Both the position numbers and the translations under genes were made by a program. This document shows positions 30,668 through 40,500 of a stretch of 64,000 nucleotides of DNA, one piece after another. The notes under the pieces were generated by a model, which was given only the letters and a program-made list of their open reading frames with translations, made no database searches and was not told the origin of the DNA. Within the stretch, counting starts at the first letter, position 1; each line of letters starts with the position of its first letter. This DNA is from Hallerella sp963629575 (GTDB lineage Bacteria > Fibrobacterota > Fibrobacteria > Fibrobacterales > Fibrobacteraceae), in NCBI GenBank assembly GCA_963629575.1, contig CAVGIM010000003.1, positions 27,013 to 91,012 on the forward strand. The letters are read 5' to 3'.

Positions 30668-32245
30668 TCAAAGCGCAGCGTTGATTTTCAAGACTTTCCG
30701 CTCAAAGTCTTCGAGGGATTTTCCGACGACGAGAACCAGCTTTTCGAGATTGATCCGGTCCGGAATGGCGATGATGTCCGGCAAGGCGGAAGCCTTGGCG
30801 ATAACGCTTTCGAGATCTCTATCGTAATCGGTTCCGCGTTGCCAGTAATCCTTGGGCGTGGGCATTTCGACGATTCGAAATTTCGCCTTCTTGCAGGCGG
30901 AAAGAATCTTGGGAGTGTATCGGAAATCGGCAATGCATTTTGCCTCGGGGAACTTTTTCCGGATGGAAAGCAGCGAGTCCGCCATATAGGCGCTGATTCC
31001 CATTTTGGGGTCGCGGACTGTGCAGGTTTCGCTTTCGACGCGGAAAATGCGCCCGGGAACGGCGCACACGTCTTTTCGGGATGTTCCTGTTTCCGTGTAG
31101 CCGATATTTGTCCCGATTTCCGGCAGCATCTTGTAGATGTTCGCCGCCTTCAGGCGATCGACGCAGGCCTTGAGGTCGCGGCAGAGCTTGTCTTTATCGG
31201 AAAGCCTGCCTTCGATGTTTCCCTGCGAGAGAATGTTTCCCGCGTTAAAGAAAACATCCCAGAAAAAGTCCTTGGTCGGCGGCAGGAAGTCTTCGGTTTT
31301 TCCGTTGCGGAGCGTTTTTCTCCCGTATTTTCTGTCCATAAACTTTCCGATGACCGCGCTCTGGATACCCTTGGCGGCTAGCGCCTTTTGGAGCGACTTC
31401 GTGTCTTTCGGAGAAACGGCGATAACGAGCGTGCCTTCGCTGATGATTTCCCACGGATCGAGTCCGAAGATCCGGCAGATGCTTTCGATATCCTCGGGAA
31501 CCTTGTACGAATCCATGTCGAGCAGAACGCCTTTTCCGGAAGCCTCGGCGACTTCCCAGACTCCGCGCTTGGTCCCGCCCTCGGTCGCGTCGTGCATCGC
31601 GTGGACACCTTGGAATCCCGAAGCGATTTCCGCATCCTTGACGACAGAAATTTCCTTCATTCGCTTGGCGGCGCGGCGAATGTCCCCGCTTTCGAGTTTT
31701 CCCTTGAGCGCTTCGCCCAGTTCAAATCCTAGAAGGGCCGCCGCCTCGATGGCGATTCCCTTGGTGATAACCAGGTTGTCGCCCGTCCTTGCGCCTTTAG
31801 GCGAAACGTATTTCTTGCCATATCCCCAGACCGTGATTCCCCCGATTGTCGGGCAGGTGACCGCTCCGTAGTAGCCCGTATGGCCTCCAACGATCGAAAT
31901 TCCCTGTCGCTTTGCCTCGACGCTGATTTCCCGGACGAGACTTGCGATGTAATCCTCTTTCGTATCCGGAGGGAGCAGAAGCGAGTAGGTCATGAATTCC
32001 GGCTTGATCCCCATGACGGCGACGTCGCTTGCGCCGATGTGGACCGTAACGTATGCGAAGTCTTTCGGACTCATGCGGACGGATGGAAAAATCGGGTCTT
32101 CGGCGACGGCCATGAAACCGCCGGGAACCTTCAGAATGGCCGAATCTACGCCCATTGCCGGGCCTATCACGACTTTTTCGCTACAGCATCCGGTCTTTGC
32201 GAGAATCGCCTTGGTGAAAAAATCGTCATTTACCTTTCCGATCAT
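30668..32245 (-). CDS. AIR-synthase (ThiL/HypE-like) and ThiN-domain fusion protein
   Basis: The 525-residue protein has two parts. Residues 1-330 form a PurM/AIRS fold: VIGPAMGVDSAILKVPGG, FAYVTVHIGASDVAVMGIKP, SIVGGHTGYYG, a GDNLVITKGIAIEAAALLG strand, HAMHDATEGGTKRGVWEVAE and SEGTLVIAV. Residues about 375-525 match ThiN, an alternative thiamine-phosphate synthase: YKMLPEIGTNIGYTETGT, DVCAVPGRIF, MGISAYMADSLLSI and CIADFRYTP. In catalytic ThiN a FGASxHxA motif carries a key His; here it is Ala-Tyr, so activity is uncertain. The ThiL-like part could phosphorylate thiamine phosphate. TAGGAG precedes the ATG. It follows the cyclase gene by 9 bases and converges with thiE. Confidence 0.78.
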   Translation of the reverse strand: MIGKVNDDFFTKAILAKTGCCSEKVVIGPAMGVDSAILKVPGGFMAVAEDPIFPSVRMSPKDFAYVTVHIGASDVAVMGIKPEFMTYSLLLPPDTKEDYIASLVREISVEAKRQGISIVGGHTGYYGAVTCPTIGGITVWGYGKKYVSPKGARTGDNLVITKGIAIEAAALLGFELGEALKGKLESGDIRRAAKRMKEISVVKDAEIASGFQGVHAMHDATEGGTKRGVWEVAEASGKGVLLDMDSYKVPEDIESICRIFGLDPWEIISEGTLVIAVSPKDTKSLQKALAAKGIQSAVIGKFMDRKYGRKTLRNGKTEDFLPPTKDFFWDVFFNAGNILSQGNIEGRLSDKDKLCRDLKACVDRLKAANIYKMLPEIGTNIGYTETGTSRKDVCAVPGRIFRVESETCTVRDPKMGISAYMADSLLSIRKKFPEAKCIADFRYTPKILSACKKAKFRIVEMPTPKDYWQRGTDYDRDLESVIAKASALPDIIAIPDRINLEKLVLVVGKSLEDFERKVLKINAAL

Positions 32246-32254
32246 CGTTTTCTC

Positions 32255-33361
32255 CTACTTGTTTCGAGTTTTTTCCGGGAATGCTTCCGCATCTTCGAAG
32301 TGCAGCGCATAGATAAATGTCTCGCTGCTTTTTCCCTTGAGTTCGAAAGGCCCCTTGGGAAGCGGGCTGTACTTTCCGACATGGGGAAGTTCTTGCAGAA
32401 GTTCTCTCGAAACGAGGAATTCTTCGCCTAGGCGGCTGCAGAGATCCTGCAAGCGGGAGGTCGTGTTGATGGCGTCTCCGTGGTAGGCGATTTCGCTACG
32501 AAAGTTTCCGACCTCGGTCATGATGACCTTTCCCCAGTGCGCCGCGGCCTTGAACGTCGGATAATGCCCGAATTCCGCTAGAAACCTCTTGCGCGTGCGG
32601 GAAAAGCAACGCTTGAGATCCTCGAAGCAGAGGATGGGCTTCGCTCTCTTGCGGGCGGCGGAAAGCGGCCACGTGAGAAACACGCCGTCTCCGGCTATCT
32701 GGTAGATGTCCCCGTCGTTTTCTTCGCAGCAGTTGGAAAGCAGCCTGTAGTATTCCTTCATGAAACGGCTGTATTTGACATGGCCCATTTCTTCGGCGAG
32801 CCGCGTGGAATTTCGCAAATCGACGAACATGAAAATCAGCCCGACTTCTTTGGGATCCTGGGTCTTTCCGAGGAGCGTGTTGATGAAAACGTTCGCCCCG
32901 AACTTCTTGTTTACGGAACGGATGAACGTGATGAAGAATCCCGATAGAATCCCGTAAATGGCGAACGCCTGGACCTCCGGTTCACGGAATGCCCGCTGCA
33001 GGCGTTCCAGTCCGCGTTCGTCGATGAAGGAGCCGCTGTCGTACCAGTTGAGAACGAGAACGCAAATCGCGATGTCGATGAAAACCGTCGCGGTAAAGTA
33101 CCCGAACCGGATAAGCATCGCCGCGGGAATCGGCCGCGGATCGCGGTCGTCTCGCAGGATGATAACGTCGTAAAGTCCGTGGGAAAGCCCGGTCAGGATG
33201 GCGAACTGGAACGCGGTCAGGTAGAGGACCGGATCGGCTGCTTTCGGGGAACCGTAGAAGTGAAAAAAGAAAAACAGGAAACTAAAAAACATCCAGCTTG
33301 CGACGTAGAACGCGATGGACTTGATCTTTCTCTTCTGGAGTCTGGAACTAAAGAGCGACAT
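32255..33361 (-). CDS. Membrane adenylate/guanylate cyclase (class III)
   Basis: The 368-residue protein has an N-terminal membrane region (about 1-155) of four or so helices, then a class III cyclase domain (about 170-345). The metal-binding Asp pair is present in FMFVDLRNSTRLAEEMG and IYQIAGDGVFLTWP, and the AYHGDAINTTSRLQDLC segment carries the family DxxN-R positions that bind adenine/ribose and stabilise the transition state. The missing Lys/Glu makes the base preference uncertain. It should produce cAMP in response to a membrane signal. It lies downstream of a small membrane protein gene and upstream of the ThiN fusion. Confidence 0.88.
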   Translation of the reverse strand: MSLFSSRLQKRKIKSIAFYVASWMFFSFLFFFFHFYGSPKAADPVLYLTAFQFAILTGLSHGLYDVIILRDDRDPRPIPAAMLIRFGYFTATVFIDIAICVLVLNWYDSGSFIDERGLERLQRAFREPEVQAFAIYGILSGFFITFIRSVNKKFGANVFINTLLGKTQDPKEVGLIFMFVDLRNSTRLAEEMGHVKYSRFMKEYYRLLSNCCEENDGDIYQIAGDGVFLTWPLSAARKRAKPILCFEDLKRCFSRTRKRFLAEFGHYPTFKAAAHWGKVIMTEVGNFRSEIAYHGDAINTTSRLQDLCSRLGEEFLVSRELLQELPHVGKYSPLPKGPFELKGKSSETFIYALHFEDAEAFPEKTRNK

Positions 33362-33367
33362 CGGGCG

Positions 33368-33547
33368 TCAATGTAAAAAAAGAGGGAGACTCCACAGCAT
33401 CAGGGCAAGAAAAATATCTTTATACGAAGGTCCAAAGAGAAGCACGGACGCGAGGATGAGGATTGTTCCCGCGAGAACAAAGAACAGGACGGAGGGCATC
33501 CTTTTCTTGAAAAGCGACTTGATGCGAAACCATTTTCCCACGCGCAT
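33368..33547 (-). CDS. Small two-helix membrane protein upstream of the cyclase
   Basis: A 59-residue product with a basic N-terminus (MRVGKWFRIKSLFKKR) and two hydrophobic segments, VLFFVLAGTILILASVLLF and IFLALMLWSLPLFL. It ends 6 bases before the cyclase start, so the two are probably cotranscribed. Its start faces hemW with 18 bases between them, which overlap the TATATATA palindrome. A GTG at 33541 is a possible alternative start. No family is recognised. Confidence 0.5.
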   Translation of the reverse strand: MRVGKWFRIKSLFKKRMPSVLFFVLAGTILILASVLLFGPSYKDIFLALMLWSLPLFLH

Positions 33548-33551
33548 AATA

Positions 33552-33557
33552 TATATT
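33552..33557 (+). promoter_or_regulatory. Putative hemW -10 box (TATATT) inside an AATATATATT palindrome
   Basis: TATATT ends 8 nt before the hemW ATG. The surrounding AATATATATT is self-complementary, so it could also serve as a -10 for the divergent small membrane protein gene. Confidence 0.45.
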
Positions 33558-33565
33558 CGGATTCG

Positions 33566-34708
33566 ATGAAAGGACTTTACATTCACGTTCCGTTTTGCAA
33601 AAAAATCTGCGGATACTGCGATTTCTCGACGCTTCCCGGTTCGAGAAGGCTCTTTGCCGAATATGTCGATCTGGTTCTCCGCGAAGCGGAACATCGGCTT
33701 TCGAAATGGAAATTCGCCGTTTCGGATTTTTCGACGGCCTATCTTGGCGGTGGAACTCCCAGCGAGCTTCCTCTCTTTGAACTATCGAGACTTGTCCGCG
33801 GACTCGAATCCCTTGGCGTGGATTTTTCGAAACTTCTGGAGGTAAACATCGAGTGCAACCCGGATTCGGCAAGCGCGGAATTTCTCGAACGTGCGCACTT
33901 GCTTGGCGTGAACCGTTTCAGTCTCGGGCTGCAGACATTTGACGATTCCCTGTTGCGGGCGATTGGTCGTCGCGGATCGGCAAGGGAAAACCGCGAAGCT
34001 CTCGCAAGGCTTGTCGCGTTTTCTCGAGAGACGGGAACGCGTGCCTCGGCGGATCTCATGTTCTGGCTTCCGGGGCAGAGTCTTGGACGGTTTCGGGACG
34101 ACGTTTCGGAGCTTGCCCGGTCGGGAATCGGGCATGTGAGCTTTTACGGGCTTGCGATTGGGCCAAGGACGGTTCTCGAAAATCGCATGCGGAAAGGGCT
34201 CTTTGTCTTGGACGAGGCTCTCTACCCCGAAATGTATGACGCAGGAGTGCGCATCTTGCAGGGATTTGGAATGGAACGCTACGAAGTGTCGAACTTCGCA
34301 AGGCCTGGCGAGGAGGGCTTGCACAACCGGAACTACTGGCGTCTCGGGGAGTATCTCGGACTGGGACCTTCCGCGCACGGCTTTGACGGAAACGTCCGTT
34401 CGGCGGCTCCTGCCCGCTACGCCGCCTGGAAACGCTGGGTCGAGGACGGTTGCCCGGATTCCGGTCTTGAAAAGGATATGGTCGGAAAGAAGGAACGTGT
34501 CGAGGAGCGCATCTGGCTTTCGCTGCGTACGCGGGAAGGTCTCGACTTGCAAGCCCTGGAATCGGAAGAATCGGCGAAAATTCCCGAAAAAAGGATAGAA
34601 CGCTGGTCGCTTCGCGGCTTTGTCGAACGAGAAGGTTCGCGCTTGCGTCTTTTGGACCGCGGGTGGCTGATGATGGATTCGATCGTCGCGGACTTGATGC
34701 CGGACTAG
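33566..34708 (+). CDS. hemW: HemW-like radical SAM protein (formerly oxygen-independent coproporphyrinogen oxidase)
   Basis: The 380-residue protein starts GLYIHVPFCKKICGYCDF, with the radical SAM CxxxCxxC plus the extra Cys/Phe typical of HemW. AYLGGGTPSELP, VNIECNPDSAS, GVNRFSLGLQTFDD and ADLMFWLPGQSL follow, all in family order, and the C-terminal HemN_C-like region includes RNYWRLGEYLGLGPSAHG. HemW binds heme and is thought to deliver it to target proteins; coproporphyrinogen oxidase activity is not expected without the N-terminal HemN extension. Its promoter overlaps the divergent small gene. Confidence 0.92.
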   Translation: MKGLYIHVPFCKKICGYCDFSTLPGSRRLFAEYVDLVLREAEHRLSKWKFAVSDFSTAYLGGGTPSELPLFELSRLVRGLESLGVDFSKLLEVNIECNPDSASAEFLERAHLLGVNRFSLGLQTFDDSLLRAIGRRGSARENREALARLVAFSRETGTRASADLMFWLPGQSLGRFRDDVSELARSGIGHVSFYGLAIGPRTVLENRMRKGLFVLDEALYPEMYDAGVRILQGFGMERYEVSNFARPGEEGLHNRNYWRLGEYLGLGPSAHGFDGNVRSAAPARYAAWKRWVEDGCPDSGLEKDMVGKKERVEERIWLSLRTREGLDLQALESEESAKIPEKRIERWSLRGFVEREGSRLRLLDRGWLMMDSIVADLMPD

Positions 34709-34830
34709 TATTCCAATTTGCGCTATTGCAAAAATCTTACATTGCCGAAATCCGAGCGTTTCCGTCATTATTAAGTTAATTTTCTACATAGGAATGTCAC
34801 CGTTCCCTCCCTTTTCTGTGAGATGCTGGT

Positions 34831-37503
34831 ATGTTCTATCGGATGCTTGGTTTGTTGCCTGTACGGGTTTTCGGTATCGCGCTGTTGCTGGTGGCGATGG
34901 CTTTCGGAAATTCGTGCCCCGAAACGGGGAAGTGCGGCTACTATTCTATCTATACTTCGCTCGTCGCCTATCTGTGGACCGTTCCCGAATCCGAAAATAT
35001 CGCGGACACGTCGAAAGCCCTTCGGTCCGCGGAATTTTTGGTCTATGCGCCGAGCGATTCCCTGACGCTGAATCCTTGCGAAAAGGATTACTCCGCGGGG
35101 ACGACGACGTGCGCAAAGACGGAACTTTCGCATCCGACGGCCAAGGTGACTTCGGACGCTGTCCGGGGATTTTTCCATGCCAAGGTTTCTTCGAAATTTC
35201 CGGTCGAAAATCTCCCGCTCGGCATGCAGTTGAACGAGAGCGCGGCGCCTGTCGTGTTCCGCTATTATACCTTCTACGTCCCGCACCTGGAATACTCCTA
35301 TGTGAACGACCGTGGCGATACGGTTGTCATCGATTCGACGACAAGGCTTTCGCTTCCGGTGGATTCGTCGATGACGGTGATTGTTCGCGCGGTGATCCCA
35401 GTCGGCCCGAACGCCGGAAAGACGGATACGACGATTGACAAGCGGGCTTTCTATCTGGATCCGGTTCGCGGAGCGGAAAACCTGAAGTTCACGACGCTTG
35501 CCGGAGATTCGACGGACAGGGTCATTCTGGAAAAGGGCCTTGGGCGTTTCGCCGTTCGCTCGACGGGCGCGGTTTCCGGCGCGGCGTTTATCGCCAAGGG
35601 ACTTGTCAATCCTTCGGATTCCACGTTTTTTGTCGAGGAAAAATTTCCGGGAACTTTCGCGTTTGAAAATCCGTTCCTGCCGACTCTCGACAGCGCCTTT
35701 ATCTACGATGCGGACGGCGACGGCAAGGGCGACAGCGTCATTGCGTATTTTTCGGGGAAGACGGATTCCGTTTCGTGGGACAGCATCTTTTATGTTTTTC
35801 CGAACGGCGCATCCCGAGCGGAATTTTCGGGGGAATACAAGCGGAAGGGCGGGGTGATGGAACTTCTCGACGTGAAGACTTCGCTCTCCGAGACGCTTGG
35901 CGACGGGAAACTCGAAGTCTTCGTGAAGTCGAAACTGAGCGGAACATCGGCGGGGCTTTCGACCGTCCTGGAAGACCGAATCGGTCCCGTCATTCTCAAG
36001 GCAACGCTTATCGGGGGAGTTTCCGGTGCGCGCGATACGCTTGTTCTCGATTTCAACAAGTCTCTGGATACCGCGTTCTCGGCGGGTTCCGTACTCCGTC
36101 TTTCGAATGGCGACAAGGTCCGAATCGAAGCCGTTTCGAAGAATGGCAAGCGGTGGACGGTGACGACCGAGCCGGGGGCAGTGAATGTCGGGGATTCCCT
36201 TTCCGTCGTTTCGGGGCTTGGCGATTTGGGACTTGTGACCGCCGATGGAAACTTCGCGACTTTCAACTTGCCCGCGAAAGTCTCAAACGCGGGGCGGGTC
36301 TATCTTTCGAACGAGAACAACGGATTTTTCGATACCGATGCGGACGGGCGGATGGACTCGGTGACGGTGGGATTCGAAAACCCGATAACCGCGGAAGACC
36401 TTGAAAACATGCGCCTCCAGTTTTTCTGGAAGGATTCCGCCGGGAACGAACTGATTGTTTCGCCTGCATCCAGGGACCTGGTGATTTCCCAGGATGGCAA
36501 GCTGGTTTCCTACAAACTTTCCGAAGCGGAACAGGCCAAGGTTAAAAAAGGTCTTACCTCCATCGACGATTCCAGAAGCTATGGGTATGCGGCTCTTGAA
36601 AATATTTCCGTCGTAAACGGGGATACCGTTTCGACGTTCCAGTATCTCGACATGAACGACAGGATTCCTCCCGTGATTCGCTCGACGTTCCTTTCGCCGG
36701 AATCGAAGAACGCCCGCAAGGCGGATCGCCTGATAGTAAAGTTTTCCGAGTCCATCGACGTGGGGAATATTTCAAATGCGAATTTCCTCGGGTTTGTCAT
36801 CGGCGGCGACACCGTTTTCTTCGACTTTTCCCATGCGGAATGGAACGATGACCGGACGGAAGCGAGCCTTTCGGTCGCATCGGGCGAAAAGCTCCTTTCC
36901 CGCGCGAATCCGAACGATTCCCTGTTCATCGTCGCTTCGGCGGTTTCGGACGTTCGGGGAAATCTCGTCGGGAACAATTCCCGCCTGGTCGGTGTCGAAG
37001 GCGATCCGCGCGTGGTGATGGAAACCGCTTCGATTGCCGGCGTGGATCGCGCAGACCTTTCTGTCGATGGCCCTGCCTTTACCGAGCGACTGCTTCCGAA
37101 AGGAACTTCGTCGGAAAAGGAAATGGACGGTTCGCTGGGCGTGATGCTCGATATCGCCTTTGCGACGATCTTTGACGATTCGACGGGCGAAAATCTGGAC
37201 TTGGAAAAGGTCGGTCTGCGCTGGTCGATGGAAGTCTATACGAATCTGGGAAACTTTGTCGCCGGTGGGCATGGGAAGATCCGGTGCGACGATCCCGACT
37301 TTGCCGGAAACTGTTTTGAAAACGCCAAGAGGCTCTACCTGCGCTGGAACATGCGTTCCGCTTCGGGACGAAAGGTCGGCGTTGGCGCCTATCTTGTCCA
37401 GTTTCACTTGAAAGTGTATGGGCAAAAGCATTCCTACACCTATGATAAAATCTTCAAATGGGGCGTCCACGGTGGCAAGGCGAGCCTTGCTCTAGACGAC
37501 TGA
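34831..37503 (+). CDS. Large secreted protein with Ig-like repeats and a FlgD-like C-terminal domain
   Basis: The 890-residue protein has a signal peptide (about 1-26, LLLVAMAFG). Cys-containing N-terminal residues 27-120 come next, then repeated beta-rich domains: segments of the form D-A/T-DGDG-x-xDSV followed by a xxFxxPI strand at about 290, 500 and a DRxxPVI-xxxFx-xxx-DTLxVxFS strand at about 380 and 610. Near the C-terminus KRLYLRWNMRSASGRKVGVG resembles the FlgD Ig-like or T9SS-type terminal domain. The next gene has homologous repeats and a like C-terminus. It is probably exported to the cell surface; a role in adhesion or surface structure is inferred. No enzymatic motif is seen. Confidence 0.72.
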   Translation: MFYRMLGLLPVRVFGIALLLVAMAFGNSCPETGKCGYYSIYTSLVAYLWTVPESENIADTSKALRSAEFLVYAPSDSLTLNPCEKDYSAGTTTCAKTELSHPTAKVTSDAVRGFFHAKVSSKFPVENLPLGMQLNESAAPVVFRYYTFYVPHLEYSYVNDRGDTVVIDSTTRLSLPVDSSMTVIVRAVIPVGPNAGKTDTTIDKRAFYLDPVRGAENLKFTTLAGDSTDRVILEKGLGRFAVRSTGAVSGAAFIAKGLVNPSDSTFFVEEKFPGTFAFENPFLPTLDSAFIYDADGDGKGDSVIAYFSGKTDSVSWDSIFYVFPNGASRAEFSGEYKRKGGVMELLDVKTSLSETLGDGKLEVFVKSKLSGTSAGLSTVLEDRIGPVILKATLIGGVSGARDTLVLDFNKSLDTAFSAGSVLRLSNGDKVRIEAVSKNGKRWTVTTEPGAVNVGDSLSVVSGLGDLGLVTADGNFATFNLPAKVSNAGRVYLSNENNGFFDTDADGRMDSVTVGFENPITAEDLENMRLQFFWKDSAGNELIVSPASRDLVISQDGKLVSYKLSEAEQAKVKKGLTSIDDSRSYGYAALENISVVNGDTVSTFQYLDMNDRIPPVIRSTFLSPESKNARKADRLIVKFSESIDVGNISNANFLGFVIGGDTVFFDFSHAEWNDDRTEASLSVASGEKLLSRANPNDSLFIVASAVSDVRGNLVGNNSRLVGVEGDPRVVMETASIAGVDRADLSVDGPAFTERLLPKGTSSEKEMDGSLGVMLDIAFATIFDDSTGENLDLEKVGLRWSMEVYTNLGNFVAGGHGKIRCDDPDFAGNCFENAKRLYLRWNMRSASGRKVGVGAYLVQFHLKVYGQKHSYTYDKIFKWGVHGGKASLALDD

Positions 37504-37521
37504 CCGGAGGAGGATACCGCT

Positions 37522-40500
37522 ATGAAAAAGATCAGACAAGTAATTTTCGCCCTGGGACTTGCTCCGCTTCTTTCCGTGTCTGTACATGCGGAAGAACCGA
37601 CAATCAATAAGCCGTACAACCCTGCAACAGGTGTCTGGATCCAGCAGGTCGGCGATCTGTATCCTTCGGCGAGTACCAAGGAAACCGTCTATTACACGCG
37701 TTATTCCCAGCAACAGAGCGCGAAGGCTCTCGACTATTACTACGACGGCAACGGCTACCTCAAGCTTTCGAACAAGAGGCTTCTCTGCCGGACACGCGGA
37801 GCGGACGGCATCGTGCACCATCCGGACGGAGACCTTCTTGTCGCCGGGCAGGACTATAACGAGATCTATAAGGTCAACATGAACGCGACGGATACGCTGG
37901 CGTCAAAATGCGTTACGAAGACCGTTTCTTCGGGATATAGCGCTTCGACGTTCCACTTGATGATGAATCCGGACAATTCGGTTCTCTGGTCGGCGGGCAT
38001 TCCGGGAAACCTGATTCTTTACAAGACGGATTCGACGACTTCGGATCGTCTGAGCCTGATTCGTCGGGTGAATGTCTCGGGTTCCGTTTCGAATATCACG
38101 ACGCTTCTCTGGGACAATTCCGGCCAGGCGTTCTATACGCGTTCGAGCAATCTGGGGACGATTTCCCGAAATTCGAGCAGCAACGCCCAGTTTGGAATCA
38201 TCACGGATACGGTCTGCAATGTCAATACAAAGCCTTGTCCGGCACAGAACATTACCGGATTGAAGACCAAGACGCTGATCGATTCGCTGAAAGGCGCTCA
38301 CGGGGCGAGCTTCGACGAGTATTCGAACACGATTCTCCTGTTCGGCGATTCCCACATCGTGCAGATAGACCCGAAAACGCGCAAGGTGATAGCCGATGTC
38401 GATTTGCGAAAGTATCTGTTTCCCGATAGCCTGATGACCGGCAGCTATTCTTCGAACGGAGCGGAAACCTCCGGCTATGCGATTCGCGGGTCCTATGAAA
38501 TCCGCTGGCTTCTGGACCAGGGAACCGCCGACCACAAGGGGCATATCTTTGTCGCTTCGAATTCCGGGCATTTGATTTTCCTCGACTATACGTCGAATCC
38601 GAACAAGCTGATCGACAACAACATTCTTCTGCACGTCCAGTGGATTGACAACTATCTCGATGACCTGGCACCGATTGCCGGTGCGGGTTCCAACCGTAAC
38701 TCGGCATCGACGAATTCGGGAACGCTGATTTCTTCGAATTCCCGCAGCTCGTCCAGCGCGAACGTTTTCCACGAATCTTCGAGTTCCGCCAAGTCTTCGA
38801 GTTCAATCGGAGGTGCGGGTTCCAAGTCTTCGAGCTCGGGCGGTTCCAGCCTCAGTTCTTCCAGCCAGGCGGGAGGGATTTCGAGTTCTTCGAATGGCGG
38901 TGGCAGCGGCGCTTCTTCGAGCTCCACGGGCGGCGATGTTCCGGGCCTGTCGAGCGGCGCAGGAAATTCTTCCGGATCGGATGGCGCGGGTTCTAGCTCC
39001 TCGAATGGCGGCGAAGGCGGAATTTCGAGTTCCGCGGGTGGAGAAAATCCGGGTTCTTCGAGTGATTCCGGCAATTCCTCGAGCTCGGTAAAGGGCGGAG
39101 GCGACGAATGGATTCCTCCATGGATCACGGATTCCACGGTCTATGAAGGCTTTGACGAAGACGGTTCGGAAAATCAGGACGGTTCGGATCTCTATCCGAC
39201 AAACGACAAGCGCGACAAGGGCGATACGCTCATCATCGGAGGCTCCAAGCTGATTCCGATTCCCGCGGATTCCTCTGTTTCCGGAAAGATCGTCATCAAC
39301 GGGAATACCTACGTGACAGGCGGAGGCTCCCAATCGACAGATTTGCCGAGCTACGGTTCCGATTCGATTCCCGCAAACGGCAGGGAATCGGTCAGCGTCG
39401 GCGACGTCATCGAAATAACGCTCGATGCGGACAAGATTCGCGACTACTTCGGCGATGCGGATTCTCTCTACATTTCCGGTTCCGCGGGGCTAGTCTTCAA
39501 GGATCCTTCCAATACGGATGCGCCGGCTTCGAACGTTTCCATCGGCGTTACCGGACAGGATCAGTCTTTCTGGGTGACGGCGGATACGACGGTGCTTGTG
39601 GGAAGCATCTACATCACCGACAAGGACGGACACCTGATTATCTTCGACGGCATCAATTTCTATGACCCGATTCCGAAGGCGGAGATTGCCTACATCCAGG
39701 ATGCGGACGATGACGGTCTTCTGGATTCCCTGGAAGTGATTCTTTCCGACACGATTCCCGCGGGCTTTTCGGCGACGGGACTTGCCGTGGTCGTAAACGG
39801 CGATACCCTTTCGCTTTCCGGAGCGCTTACGGTGTCGGGGTCGAGAATCTATGCGAGTGCGGCGGAACTAGGGCTTTCCGGAGAGAAATTCCCGGACAAC
39901 GCGAGGATTATCGTAACCTATACGAATGACGAGACCGGGGCGAATTACAACCGCAGCACGAACCTCCTTCTTCTCGGATCCCACGTCATCAAGCAGGCTT
40001 ACGCGATTCGCAACAAGACGGGAAGGGATTCGCTTTTTGTCGAGTTCAACATCGATGTCATCCCGGCGGATCTGGGCAGTCCCGAAATGGTCGTGTGGCT
40101 GAACGCGATGGGCTTTGACCTGGATGCGGTCAAGATTTACCTGCCGACGAAGAACCTAATCATTCTGGTTGGCGATTCGCTCGGTCTGAACGGTCGGACC
40201 GATTTCGTGACGCTTGCCCCGGGGGCTTCGTTCCACAATCTCTCCTACATCGCGACGTCGGAATACGAACGCCAGGTTCCCGTAACCGTGACGGATCGCT
40301 ATCCGGCTGCCGAAGTGGTGGAGTATTACGATATGGACGGAGACGGCCAGCTCGATTCCATCGCGGTCAAGTTCTCTTCGAAGGTGACTGCGGAAGATGT
40401 CGAAAACTTCTACTTCTCGTTCCCGTGGTACAGTTCCCGTGGGCTTCTGATTGAACTCCAGGCGCAGCCGCGCGACCTGATCCTGAGCGCAGACGGAAAG

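Noticed and set aside
30343..31871. Several long plus-strand frames opposite the ThiN fusion gene
   Set aside because: They have no family similarity, no ribosome sites and lie opposite an evident gene.
38692..39114. Possible CRISPR or tandem repeat array
   Set aside because: It is an in-frame serine-rich coding tract with imperfect units and no spacers.
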